This document shows, piece after piece, positions 1-6,720 of a stretch of DNA of 12,231 nucleotides. The notes below the pieces were generated by a model that made no database searches, was not told the origin of the DNA, and saw only the letters and a list, made by a program, of their open reading frames with translations. Origin of the DNA: an uncultured Oscillospiraceae bacterium (lineage in GTDB: Bacteria; Bacillota; Clostridia; Oscillospirales; Acutalibacteraceae); NCBI GenBank assembly GCA_959596515.1, contig CAUFXR010000081.1, positions 1 to 12,231 on the forward strand, read 5' to 3'. The position numbers and the translations under genes are program-made. Within the stretch, counting starts at the first letter, position 1. The number at the start of each line of letters is the position of its first letter.

Positions 1-11
1 GGAAAAGCATC

Positions 12-1601
12 ATGGAACGATCTGTTGAAATTTTCGATTCTACCCTGAGAGACGGTGCCCAGGGAGAGGGAATTTCCTTTTCCGTGGAGGATAAGCTGGC
101 TATCGTACAGAAGCTGGATGAACTGGGGGTCACGTTTATCGAGGCGGGGAACCCGGGTTCGAACCCCAAAGATTTGGAGTTTTTCCGGCGGGTCAACGAA
201 ACCCAGCGGAAGCACGCTCAGCTTGTGGCCTTTGGTTCCACCCGCCGAAAGGGGATCCAGGCAGAGGACGACGACAATATCAAGGCGCTGCTTGCCGCCG
301 ATACACCGGCGGTGGCGGTGTTCGGCAAATGCTGGGATCTCCACGTGACCCAGATCCTGGGGACCACCCTGGAAGAAAACCTGAGCATGATCGAGGATAC
401 CTGCCGTTATTTGTCCGGCAGGGGCAAGCGGGTATTTTTTGACGCCGAGCATTTCTTTGACGGCTACAAAGAGAACCCGGAATTCGCCATGGAAGCCCTG
501 AAAGCGGCCCAGAAAGGCGGCGCCGGATGTGTGGCCCTGTGCGACACCAACGGCGGATGTTTTCCTGACGAGATCGCCCAAATCACCAAGGCCGTGGTGG
601 AGGCGTTCCCGGGACTGACGGTGGGAATTCACACCCACAACGACGGCGGCATGGCGGTGGCCAACTCCGTCATGGCGGTAGAGGCGGGAGCTTCTCAGGT
701 ACAGGGCACTTTTTTAGGCTTCGGCGAGCGGTGCGGCAATGCCAACCTGTCTACGGTTGTGGCCAATTTGCAGCTGAAAAGAGGTATTCGGTGTATTCCG
801 GAGGAAAATCTGAAGCTGCTGACCCCGACAGCCCGGGCTATCGCCGAGATCTCCAATGTGATGTTGAATAAAACAGAGCCCTATGTTGGCAGCAGCGCCT
901 TTGCTCACAAGGCGGGCATGCACGCCGACGGGGTGATGAAGCTTTCCCGGTCCTTTGAGCACATCCCGCCGGAGGCCGTGGGAAACGAACGCCGGTTCCT
1001 GATGTCAGAGATTTCCGGCAAGGCCGCGGTTTTCAGTAAGATCCAGAAGGTTTGCCCCAGGCTTACCAAGGATTCTCCGGAAACCGGAAAAATTGTGAAA
1101 AAGCTAAAGGAACTGGAAAACGAGGGCTATCAGTTTGACGGCGCCGATTCCAGCTTTGAGCTGCTGATCCGTAAAAATACGGGCACCTATCGTCCGTTTT
1201 TCGAATTGATTCACTATCAGATCATATCTAGCCGGCCCACAGATCCATCCGCCAGCGCCAGCGCGGTGGTAAAGGTTCGGGTGGGTGAAAAGCTCCAGTT
1301 GATGGCGGCAGAGGGCAATGGCCCGGTAAACGCTTTGGATAAGGCTCTGCGGGCCGCCCTGGAAGTGTTCTATCCTACGCTGTCAAAGGTGCGTTTGATC
1401 GACTATAAGGTTCGTGTGATGGATGGCAAAAACGCCACCGGCGCCAAGGTGCGGGTTCTCATCTCCTCCACCGACGGCAGACGGGTGTGGACTACCGTGG
1501 GAGCCTCCAGCGACGTGGTAGACGCCAGCTGGATCGCCCTGGTGGATTCTATCGAATATAAGCTGATCAAAGACGCGGAGGATATTCTTCTGGGAAACTG
1601 A
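12..1601 (+). CDS. cimA: (R)-citramalate synthase
   Basis: Condenses pyruvate and acetyl-CoA to citramalate in the cytoplasm, the first step of the threonine-independent route to 2-oxobutyrate and isoleucine. The 529-residue product has the usual length of this family. Residues 1-300 form a DRE-TIM barrel: the opening motif FDSTLRDGAQGEG holds Arg13 and Asp14, and GIHTHND places the metal-ligand histidines at 207 and 209, with GERCGNANL (Asn243) following. HKAGMHADGV (299-308) marks the linker region. Residues about 400-520 resemble the LeuA-type dimerisation/allosteric domain, where isoleucine feedback would act. The start is the ATG at base 12; only GG at bases 1-2 remains of the ribosome binding site, and the promoter lies outside the window. 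A general isopropylmalate or homocitrate synthase is less likely, because the STLRDGAQGEGISFS opening is the form I associate with the long CimA group. Specificity is by family resemblance only. Confidence 0.93.
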   Translation: MERSVEIFDSTLRDGAQGEGISFSVEDKLAIVQKLDELGVTFIEAGNPGSNPKDLEFFRRVNETQRKHAQLVAFGSTRRKGIQAEDDDNIKALLAADTPAVAVFGKCWDLHVTQILGTTLEENLSMIEDTCRYLSGRGKRVFFDAEHFFDGYKENPEFAMEALKAAQKGGAGCVALCDTNGGCFPDEIAQITKAVVEAFPGLTVGIHTHNDGGMAVANSVMAVEAGASQVQGTFLGFGERCGNANLSTVVANLQLKRGIRCIPEENLKLLTPTARAIAEISNVMLNKTEPYVGSSAFAHKAGMHADGVMKLSRSFEHIPPEAVGNERRFLMSEISGKAAVFSKIQKVCPRLTKDSPETGKIVKKLKELENEGYQFDGADSSFELLIRKNTGTYRPFFELIHYQIISSRPTDPSASASAVVKVRVGEKLQLMAAEGNGPVNALDKALRAALEVFYPTLSKVRLIDYKVRVMDGKNATGAKVRVLISSTDGRRVWTTVGASSDVVDASWIALVDSIEYKLIKDAEDILLGN

Positions 1602-1803
1602 GTCTAAAATCAATGAAAGAAACGGCAATCGGCGGCGGAACATAAAAATAAGAAATGGAAAAACGGACCTTTCTATCTTTCGGGAAAAGACAGGGAACGC
1701 CAGAGCGGGCCTTTGACTCAAATGGCGTTTTCCGGTCCGGAAGTTTCCATGGTTTCCTATTGAATTTATTTTAAAAGAAATAAAGTGAACACAGAAAGGA
1801 CTA
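1602..1803. other. Spacer between cimA and citrate synthase, with small palindromes
   Basis: No gene is visible here. AACGCC (1696-1701) can pair with GGCGTT (1724-1729) over a 22-base loop, followed by TTCC; this is at best a weak terminator for cimA. A 13-bp palindrome, TTCCGG-T-CCGGAA, lies at 1730-1742 and could be a protein-binding site. An AT-rich stretch at 1757-1790 is the likeliest promoter zone for citrate synthase, but TTGAAT (1760-1765) and TAAAGT (1781-1786) are only 15 bases apart, so I do not call a promoter. Confidence 0.35.
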
Positions 1804-1843
1804 TTCCGGCGCTTGGCCGGAAGTGTATGCGGGAACCACCCGC
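1804..1843 (+). promoter_or_regulatory. Paired hairpins in the citrate synthase leader
   Basis: Two adjacent perfect hairpins lie directly upstream of the citrate synthase ribosome binding site. The first is TTCCGGC (1804-1810), loop GCTTG, GCCGGAA (1816-1822). The second is GCGGG (1829-1833), loop AACCA, CCCGC (1839-1843), ending three bases before the AAAGGAGA site at 1846-1853. Such structures could tune mRNA stability or translation. No known riboswitch consensus is recognised, and neither stem covers the ribosome binding site. Confidence 0.4.
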
Positions 1844-1860
1844 CGAAAGGAGAATGTAAA

Positions 1861-3225
1861 ATGCCGTTTCAGAAATTTTCAGAGATTACCCCAGAAATTT
1901 TACAACTGTCGGAACGTTGCCTGAAAAATGGGAAAATTGACCCGGATCTTTACGCCAAATACGACGTAAAGAGAGGCCTCCGGGATCTAAATGGAAAAGG
2001 CGTTTTAGCGGGTTTGACAGAAATCGCCAATGTGCAGGCCTATGACGTGGTAGATGGAAAATCCGTACCCTGCGAGGGAAAGCTGTTTTATCGCGGCTTC
2101 AATATCGCGGATCTGGTCGAGGGATTTTTAAAGGACAAACGGTTCGGCTTCGAGGAAACTACTTACCTGCTGCTGTTCGGTGAGCTGCCTAACGAGCGGG
2201 AGTTGGAGGAGTTTCAGGCCCTGCTGGCGAATTACCGCACCCTTCCCACCGCCTTTGTCCGGGATATCATCATGAAGGCGCCCAGCCCGGATATGATGAA
2301 CACCCTGGCCCGCAGCGTGCTGACCCTGTATTCTTACGATGACAACGCCAACGATATCAGTATCCCCAACGTACTGCGCCAGTGTTTGCAGTTGATCGCC
2401 CTGTTCCCCCTGATCTCGGTCTATGGCTACCAGGCCTACCGCCACTATCACGACGGACAAAGCCTGTTTATCCATATGCCCCAGGACGACCTCTCCACCG
2501 CGGAAAATATTCTGTATTGCCTGCGGGCGGACAGCAAATATACCGAGCTGGAGGCTAAGATCTTAGACCTCGCCCTGGTACTCCACGCGGAGCACGGCGG
2601 CGGAAACAACTCCACCTTTACCACCCATGTGGTGACTTCTTCCGGCACTGATACCTATTCCGCCATCGCGGCGGCCCTGGGCTCGCTGAAAGGCCCGAAG
2701 CACGGCGGCGCCAACATCAAGGTGGTCAAAATGTTCGACGATATGAAGGAACATATCTCCGATTACAGCGACGAGGACGCGGTGAAGGATTACCTGAAAA
2801 AGCTGCTGCATAAGGAGGCCTTCGACAACGCCGGCCTGATCTACGGTATGGGCCACGCGGTGTACTCCTTAAGCGACCCGAGAGCCAACATCTTCAAGGC
2901 CTTTGTGGAAAGCCTGTCCAAGGAAAAAGGCCGGGAAGAGGAATTCCAGCTTTACTCGATGGTGGAGCGCCTGGCGCCTCAGGTCATCGCCGAGGAAAGA
3001 AAAATCTACAAAGGCGTTTCCGCCAATGTGGACTTTTACTCCGGGTTTGTTTACAGTATGCTGGATCTTCCCACCGAACTCTTTACCCCCATCTTCGCCA
3101 TCGCCAGAATTTCCGGCTGGAGCGCCCACCGAATCGAGGAGCTGGCCAACGCCGGAAAGATTATCCGCCCGGCGTATAAATGTATCCAAGAGGTGCGGGA
3201 ATACACCCCGTTGTCCGATCGGTAA
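1861..3225 (+). CDS. gltA: Citrate synthase
   Basis: Condenses oxaloacetate with acetyl-CoA to citrate, the entry step of the oxidative branch that leads to 2-oxoglutarate and glutamate in anaerobes. The start is the ATG at 1861, eight bases after AAAGGAGA. A longer reading from a TTG at 1813 runs through the leader hairpins and is rejected. The 454-residue product is of the long clostridial/eukaryote-like form. Active-site motifs are present: LHAEHGGGNNSTF (His245), GPKHGGAN (His281), GMGHAVYSLSDPRA (331-342) and NVDFYSG (Asp391), matching the catalytic His-His-Asp triad known for the family. The C-terminal segment ISGWSAHRIEEL is also typical. A 2-methylcitrate synthase role cannot be excluded from motifs. 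The gene is followed by its own terminator at 3322-3344 and lies between cimA and the regulator/leuCD pair, so the locus groups two acetyl-CoA aldol condensations with an aconitase-type hydro-lyase. Confidence 0.92.
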   Translation: MPFQKFSEITPEILQLSERCLKNGKIDPDLYAKYDVKRGLRDLNGKGVLAGLTEIANVQAYDVVDGKSVPCEGKLFYRGFNIADLVEGFLKDKRFGFEETTYLLLFGELPNERELEEFQALLANYRTLPTAFVRDIIMKAPSPDMMNTLARSVLTLYSYDDNANDISIPNVLRQCLQLIALFPLISVYGYQAYRHYHDGQSLFIHMPQDDLSTAENILYCLRADSKYTELEAKILDLALVLHAEHGGGNNSTFTTHVVTSSGTDTYSAIAAALGSLKGPKHGGANIKVVKMFDDMKEHISDYSDEDAVKDYLKKLLHKEAFDNAGLIYGMGHAVYSLSDPRANIFKAFVESLSKEKGREEEFQLYSMVERLAPQVIAEERKIYKGVSANVDFYSGFVYSMLDLPTELFTPIFAIARISGWSAHRIEELANAGKIIRPAYKCIQEVREYTPLSDR

Positions 3226-3321
3226 CTGCCGCCGCTTTTTTGACAGCCCGGCACTTACCCGCGGGATTCCCCCGCTTCGATCAGACAGCGCCTGTTCCCG
3301 CCTGGATTTCACTGAATGGGA

Positions 3322-3349
3322 AAGCCCCGGTTTTACCGGGGCTTCTTTG
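3322..3349 (+). terminator. Intrinsic terminator after citrate synthase
   Basis: AAGCCCCGG (3322-3330), loop TTTTA, CCGGGGCTT (3336-3344), then CTTTG: a perfect 9-bp GC-rich stem with a short T-rich tail about 95 bases past the citrate synthase stop. It could also act weakly on - strand transcripts, where the tail reads TTCCC. Confidence 0.75.
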
Positions 3350-3389
3350 CTAAAGCCGATCGCAGGCGATCACAATCAAATTGCGCCAG

Positions 3390-3759
3390 CCCGAGTCAGC
3401 CTGAAGGTAACACGAGCCAGTTTTGCCCGGCCCGAGTCAGGCTGAAGGTAACACGAGCTAGTTTTTTCCCAACCCGAGTCAGGCTGAGGTGACGCGAGCC
3501 GATTTTGCCCGGCCCAAGTCAGGCTGAGGTGACACGAGCCAGTTTTGCCCGGCCCGAGTCAGGCTGAAAGTAACGTGAGCCAGTTTTGGCCGGCCCGAGT
3601 CAGGCTGAAAGTAACGTGAGCCAGTTTTGGCCGGCCCGAGTCAGGCTGAAAGTAACGTGAGCCAGTTTTTTCCCAGCCCGAGTCAGCCTGAAGGTAACAC
3701 GAGCTAGTTTTTTCCCAACCCGAGTCAGCCTGAAGGTAACACGAGCCGATTAAACTTAA
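3390..3759. repeat. Nine-unit tandem repeat array, 40-42 bp units
   Basis: Contiguous head-to-tail units begin at 3390, 3431, 3473, 3513, 3553, 3594, 3635, 3677 and 3719. Lengths are 41, 42, 40, 40, 41, 41, 42 and 42 bases, with a last unit that decays after about 3748; a degenerate echo (CTGAATCAGCCCGAAAC) runs to 3777. Each unit opens with CCCGAGTCAG(G/C)CTGA, has G(T/G)(A/G)AC in the middle, then (A/G)(C/T)GAGC(C/T), and closes with a T-run and a short CCCGG, CCGG or CCCAA tail. Units 5 and 6 are identical and unit 7 shares their first 35 bases, pointing to recent local duplication; units 2 and 8 share a GCTAGTTTTTTCCCAA ending. Lengths not divisible by three argue against coding. There are no unique spacers, so it is not CRISPR. 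It fills the gap between two convergent genes and ends 25 bases from the regulator's stop. Confidence 0.93.
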
Positions 3760-3784
3760 TCTGAATCAGCCCGAAACCCCAAGA

Positions 3785-4432
3785 TCACTCTTTGGAAAAG
3801 TTTCTCAAAGCCGCCGGGTCTTTGATGACCACCGCACGGTATCGGGTATCGATCCAGCCGCTTTTCGCGAACCGGGTCAGCAGCTTGCTGACCGTCACCC
3901 GGGTGGTGCCAGCCAGATTTGCGATCTCCTCATGGGTCAGGCCCACCTGAAGAAACCCGTTGTCCCCGGAAACGGCGTTGCGAAGCAGAGCCTGGGCCAC
4001 CCGCTGATCCGCCTGCAGAAAGGTCATGTTATCTACCTGTTCGGAAAGCAGCCGCACCCGGTGGGCCATGAGTTCCAGTAAATGGACGGCCAGATCCGGA
4101 TCCTGGCTGAAGCTTTTGATCAGGCCGTTCCGGTTGATAGCGATCAGCTCGGTTTTGACCAAGGCTTTGGCGGAGGATACCCTGGGCATGTGATCAAAAA
4201 AGGCGGCTTCCCCTAAAATACCCTGCTCCACAATGGTGATGGTCTTTTCCATGCCGTTTTCTGAGCTTAAAAACACCTTAACCCGCCCTTTTTTGATGCA
4301 GTAAAAGCAGTCCGCCTGTTCTTCCTGCCAATAAATCATCTGATCCTTTTCATAAGTCCGGGTGGGAAGATTTTTGGCAAACAGCCGCCAGAGATCCGTT
4401 TCCGGACTGAGGGGATAAGCGTCCCCGTACAT
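3785..4432 (-). CDS. Crp/Fnr-family transcription regulator
   Basis: A 215-residue DNA-binding regulator. The start is the ATG at 4432, eight bases after a perfect AAGGAGG (4441-4447); the frame stays open upstream to 4672, but that longer form lacks a ribosome binding site and its extra 80 residues look random. Residues about 15-115 form a cyclic-nucleotide-binding-type beta-roll, with GEAAFFDHMPRVSS (74-87) in place of the Crp phosphate-binding cassette; Glu75 and Arg84 are kept, so nucleotide binding is possible but unproven. A dimerisation helix (about 112-145) is followed by a winged helix-turn-helix (164-190) with recognition segment TTRVTVSKLLTRF. In that helix a Val (179) stands where Crp has Glu181, as I recall for cyanobacterial NtcA. 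There is no N-terminal cysteine cluster, so it is not an Fe-S Fnr. The gene is divergent from leuCD and convergent with citrate synthase, so it probably controls this metabolic block and itself. Confidence 0.9.
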   Translation of the reverse strand: MYGDAYPLSPETDLWRLFAKNLPTRTYEKDQMIYWQEEQADCFYCIKKGRVKVFLSSENGMEKTITIVEQGILGEAAFFDHMPRVSSAKALVKTELIAINRNGLIKSFSQDPDLAVHLLELMAHRVRLLSEQVDNMTFLQADQRVAQALLRNAVSGDNGFLQVGLTHEEIANLAGTTRVTVSKLLTRFAKSGWIDTRYRAVVIKDPAALRNFSKE

Positions 4433-4655
4433 ACGCGTCGCCTCCTTGATGTGATCGTTTTGACGCTCCCGCCTTCGTGGGAATCTCCCTGCCGCGGACA
4501 GCCACAGGCTGAATCCCGATTTCGGCGGTTTCCAGAGCTTCCGGCGATTTTGGCCCCGGAGCTTTAACGGAAGAAAGCTATGGGCCGCCCAGGGAATGCC
4601 TTGAAAAAGGGCCCAAAGCCCGTCTCCCCGGGATGGGGGGAACAATTTATTTAAT
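4433..4655 (-). other. Long leader of the Crp/Fnr-family gene
   Basis: If the regulator is transcribed from the divergent promoter region, its mRNA has an untranslated leader of about 215 bases. Besides the AAGGAGG at 4441-4447, the only clear structure is a CAGCC-TGT-GGCTG hairpin on the - strand (4500-4512 region) and a GGGC/GCCC pairing near 4609-4621. I see no T-box, no known riboswitch and no convincing leader peptide. Confidence 0.35.
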
Positions 4656-4683
4656 TGTATCATATAATACATTTTTGCCGCAA
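4654..4683 (-). promoter_or_regulatory. Possible promoter of the Crp/Fnr-family gene
   Basis: On the - strand, TTGCGG (4683-4678) and TACAAT (4659-4654) are separated by 18 bases. The -10 box is good and the -35 is partial. The palindrome at 4656-4671 covers the spacer and part of the -10, so occupancy would repress this promoter (autoregulation). Confidence 0.35.
4656..4671. promoter_or_regulatory. Candidate operator TGTAT-N6-ATACA (Crp/Fnr type)
   Basis: TGTAT (4656-4660), CATATA, ATACA (4667-4671) form a perfect 5-6-5 palindrome, the spacing of Crp-class sites. Read another way it is GTA-N8-TAC, the published NtcA box. It sits in the divergent spacer between the Crp/Fnr-family gene and leuC. 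Its centre (4663.5) would be at -41.5 from a leuC start near 4705, the standard class II activator position, and it overlaps the possible promoter of the regulator gene. Binding by the neighbouring regulator is inference. Confidence 0.55.
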
Positions 4684-4692
4684 GTCCTGTGG

Positions 4693-4698
4693 CATAAT
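4693..4698 (+). promoter_or_regulatory. Possible -10 box of leuCD
   Basis: CATAAT (4693-4698) is a near-consensus -10 with no matching -35 at the right distance, as expected for an activator-dependent promoter. The start would fall near 4705, giving a leader of about 37 bases to the leuC ATG. A perfect TATAAT at 4663-4668 is the alternative, but it also lacks a -35 and lies inside the palindrome. Confidence 0.35.
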
Positions 4699-4741
4699 AA
4701 AGGCAGAAAATGAAATTTTAAGATAAAGGAGAGATTCCGCC

Positions 4742-6001
4742 ATGGGTATGACAATGTCCCAAAAAATCTTGGCGGCCCACGCGGGCTTGGATCATGTGGA
4801 GGCCGGCCAGCTTATCGAGGCTAATCTGGATCTGGTACTGGGCAACGATGTAACCGCTCCGGTGGCCATCAACGAGTTTGAGAAATGCGGCGCCAAAGGC
4901 GTGTTCAGCCAGGATAAAATCGCCCTGGTGATGGACCATTTTACCCCTAACAAAGACATCAAGGCGGCGGAGCAGACCCTGAAAGTCCGCAAGTTCGCCA
5001 ATCAATACGACATCCTGAATTATTTCGACGTAGGCCGTATGGGCATTGAACACGCCCTTCTGCCGGAGCAGGGCCTGGTGGGCCCCGGCAGCCTGGTGAT
5101 CGGCGCCGATTCCCATACCTGTACCTACGGCGCGCTGGGGGCTTTCTCTACCGGGGTAGGCTCCACCGATATGTGCGCGGGTATGATGACCGGAAAAGCC
5201 TGGTTTAAAGTGCCGGCCGCTTTGAAGTTCACCCTTACCGGCAAGCCTGCCCAGTGGGTCAGCGGCAAAGACGTGATTTTACATATCATCGGCATGATCG
5301 GCGTAGACGGCGCCCTGTATAAATCTATGGAGTTCGCCGGCGATGGGTTACAGTATCTTTCCATCGACGACCGGCTTTGCATCGCCAACATGGCCATTGA
5401 GGCCGGAGCAAAAAACGGTATTTTCCCAGTAGACGACGTAACCCGCGCCTACTGTAACGGGCGGTTCCAGGGTACGCCGGTGGAATACGCCGCCGACGAG
5501 GACGCGGTATATGAGAAAGAGTACGTGATCGATCTGTCCTCCCTGCGTCCCACCGTGGCCTTTCCCCATTTGCCGGAGAATACCCGCACCATCGACAACG
5601 TGGGCCAGGTGAAGATCGACCAGGTGGTCATCGGATCCTGCACCAACGGCCGGCTCAGCGATCTGCGGATCGCAGCCAGCCTGCTGAAAGGCAAAAAGGT
5701 TGCGAAAAATGTGCGGTGCATCGTGTTCCCGGGCACCCAGACCATTTATCTGGACGCCATGAAAGAAGGGCTGATCGAAGACTTTATCCGGGCGGGTGCC
5801 GTGGTTTCCACACCTACCTGCGGCCCGTGTTTGGGCGGGCATATGGGAATTTTGGCCGCCGGAGAGCGGGCGGTTTCCACTACCAACCGGAACTTTGTAG
5901 GCCGCATGGGCCACGTGGACAGCGAGGTATACCTGGCCAGTCCGGCGGTAGCGGCGGCCAGCGCGGTGACCGGCTACATTACAGACCCGGCTAAAGTTTA
6001 A
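4742..6001 (+). CDS. leuC: 3-isopropylmalate/citramalate dehydratase, large subunit
   Basis: Catalytic, Fe-S-carrying subunit of the isopropylmalate isomerase, which dehydrates and rehydrates 2-isopropylmalate in leucine synthesis; enzymes of this group also convert citramalate in the pyruvate route to isoleucine. The 419-residue length fits the short LeuC/HacA-like group rather than the roughly 465-residue enterobacterial form. The three [4Fe-4S] cysteines are Cys300 (VIGSCTNGR) and Cys360 and Cys363 (TPTCGPCLGG). GADSHTCTYGALGAFSTGVGS (121-141) is the conserved aconitase-family segment. The start is the ATG at 4742, ten bases after AAAGGAG (4725-4731); in-frame ATGs at 4748 and 4754 are too far from that site. 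leuD follows after 23 bases, forming the operon. The upstream palindrome suggests control by the divergent regulator. Given the nearby cimA, dual leucine/isoleucine use is the best guess; homoaconitase is less likely. Confidence 0.93.
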   Translation: MGMTMSQKILAAHAGLDHVEAGQLIEANLDLVLGNDVTAPVAINEFEKCGAKGVFSQDKIALVMDHFTPNKDIKAAEQTLKVRKFANQYDILNYFDVGRMGIEHALLPEQGLVGPGSLVIGADSHTCTYGALGAFSTGVGSTDMCAGMMTGKAWFKVPAALKFTLTGKPAQWVSGKDVILHIIGMIGVDGALYKSMEFAGDGLQYLSIDDRLCIANMAIEAGAKNGIFPVDDVTRAYCNGRFQGTPVEYAADEDAVYEKEYVIDLSSLRPTVAFPHLPENTRTIDNVGQVKIDQVVIGSCTNGRLSDLRIAASLLKGKKVAKNVRCIVFPGTQTIYLDAMKEGLIEDFIRAGAVVSTPTCGPCLGGHMGILAAGERAVSTTNRNFVGRMGHVDSEVYLASPAVAAASAVTGYITDPAKV

Positions 6002-6024
6002 GGGACAGGAAGGAGAGAACACCA

Positions 6025-6510
6025 ATGAAAGCGCATGGTTTTGTACATAGATACGGCGACAATGTGGATACAGACGTGATCATTCCCGCCCGGTACCTGA
6101 CCACGTCGGTGCCGTCGGAACTGGCGGCTCACTGTATGGAGGACATCGACAAGGAGTTTATCCATAAGGTGAAGCCCGGCGATATCATGGTAGCGGATAA
6201 AAACTTCGGATGCGGCTCCTCCCGGGAGCACGCCCCTATCGCCATCAAGGCGGCGGGAATCTCTGTGGTTATCGCCTCTACCTTCGCCCGGATCTTTTAC
6301 CGCAATGCTATCAACATCGGCTTGCCGATTATGGAGTGCGAGGAGGCCGCCAAGGCGATCAAGGCGGGCGACGAGGTGGATGTGGATTTTGATACCGGCG
6401 TGATCACCGACGTAACCACAGGGAAAACCTATCAGGCCCAGCCGTTCCCGCCCTTTATCCAGAATATCATTGAAAAAGGCGGTCTGCTGAACAGCATCCA
6501 GTCAAAATAA
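6025..6510 (+). CDS. leuD: 3-isopropylmalate/citramalate dehydratase, small subunit
   Basis: Small swivelling subunit that closes over the LeuC active site and helps to set substrate specificity. At 161 residues it is the short, archaeal/clostridial LeuD type. Visible motifs are YGDNVDTDVIIPARYL (10-25), NFGCGSSREHAP (60-71, holding the Ser-Arg-Glu substrate-binding loop) and FARIFYRNAINIGLP (87-101). The start ATG at 6025 has AAGGAGAG at 6010-6017, and the gene lies 23 bases after the leuC stop, so both are translated from one mRNA. The operon ends at the strong hairpin at 6561-6597; leuB, often the next gene, is not here. Confidence 0.94.
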   Translation: MKAHGFVHRYGDNVDTDVIIPARYLTTSVPSELAAHCMEDIDKEFIHKVKPGDIMVADKNFGCGSSREHAPIAIKAAGISVVIASTFARIFYRNAINIGLPIMECEEAAKAIKAGDEVDVDFDTGVITDVTTGKTYQAQPFPPFIQNIIEKGGLLNSIQSK

Positions 6511-6560
6511 GGCAAAATCAAGAAAACGAAATCAAGGAAACCCTCACTTTGGATTTTATA

Positions 6561-6597
6561 AAAAGGCGCCCGGAACGATTTGTTCCGGGCGCCTTTT
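6561..6597. terminator. Strong intrinsic terminator, probably bidirectional
   Basis: AAAAGGCGCCCGGAAC (6561-6576), loop GATTT, GTTCCGGGCGCCTTTT (6582-6597): a perfect 16-bp stem including the A/T flanks. It ends the leuCD operon on the + strand and, being symmetric with an A-run upstream, can also stop - strand transcription arriving from the mltG-like gene. Confidence 0.9.
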
Positions 6598-6681
6598 CTG
6601 AATGGGGATCCGCCGGTGAAACCGGAGAAAGCCCAAAAAGTTGATTTCAAAGGCCGGGCCAATCGGCCAGCCGAAAGGAAA

Positions 6682-6717
6682 CAGCCGGTGACGGGAATCC
6701 CGCCGGAAAGGAGGCTG
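6682..6717 (-). terminator. Nested hairpin just past the MltG-like gene
   Basis: CAGC (6682-6685), CCGG (6685-6688) and CGGG (6692-6695) pair in nested fashion with CCCG (6699-6702), CCGG (6703-6706) and GCTG (6714-6717). On the - strand the stem is followed by TTTCCTTTC, a poor T-rich tail. It starts only four bases after the MltG-like stop codon and may be an imperfect terminator or an mRNA 3'-end structure. Confidence 0.35.
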
Positions 6718-6720
6718 CGC

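Noticed and set aside
1813..3225. Longer citrate synthase starting at the TTG at 1813
   Set aside because: The extra 16 codons run through two leader hairpins and the AAAGGAGA site; the ATG at 1861 is properly spaced from that site.
3390..3759. Repeat array as a CRISPR locus
   Set aside because: Units abut directly with no unique spacers, unit length drifts between 40 and 42, and no cas genes are present.
3785..4672. 295-residue form of the Crp/Fnr-family regulator
   Set aside because: The first 80 residues look like translated leader, the upstream ATG lacks a ribosome binding site and overlaps the promoter region; AAGGAGG sits correctly before the ATG at 4432.
4433..4741. T-box (leucine) leader ahead of leuC
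   Set aside because: No AGGGTGGNACC-type motif or terminator is found on the + strand, and the predicted leader is only about 37 bases.
5348..6025. 225-codon - strand frame opposite leuC
   Set aside because: Antisense shadow of leuC; His/Gly/Val-rich composition typical of reversed GC-rich codons.
6601..6720. Cobalamin or c-di-GMP riboswitch in the GC-rich segment after the leuCD terminator
   Set aside because: Some CCGGTGA and CCCGCC pieces look suggestive, but the order of conserved elements does not match either class and no gene follows on that strand.
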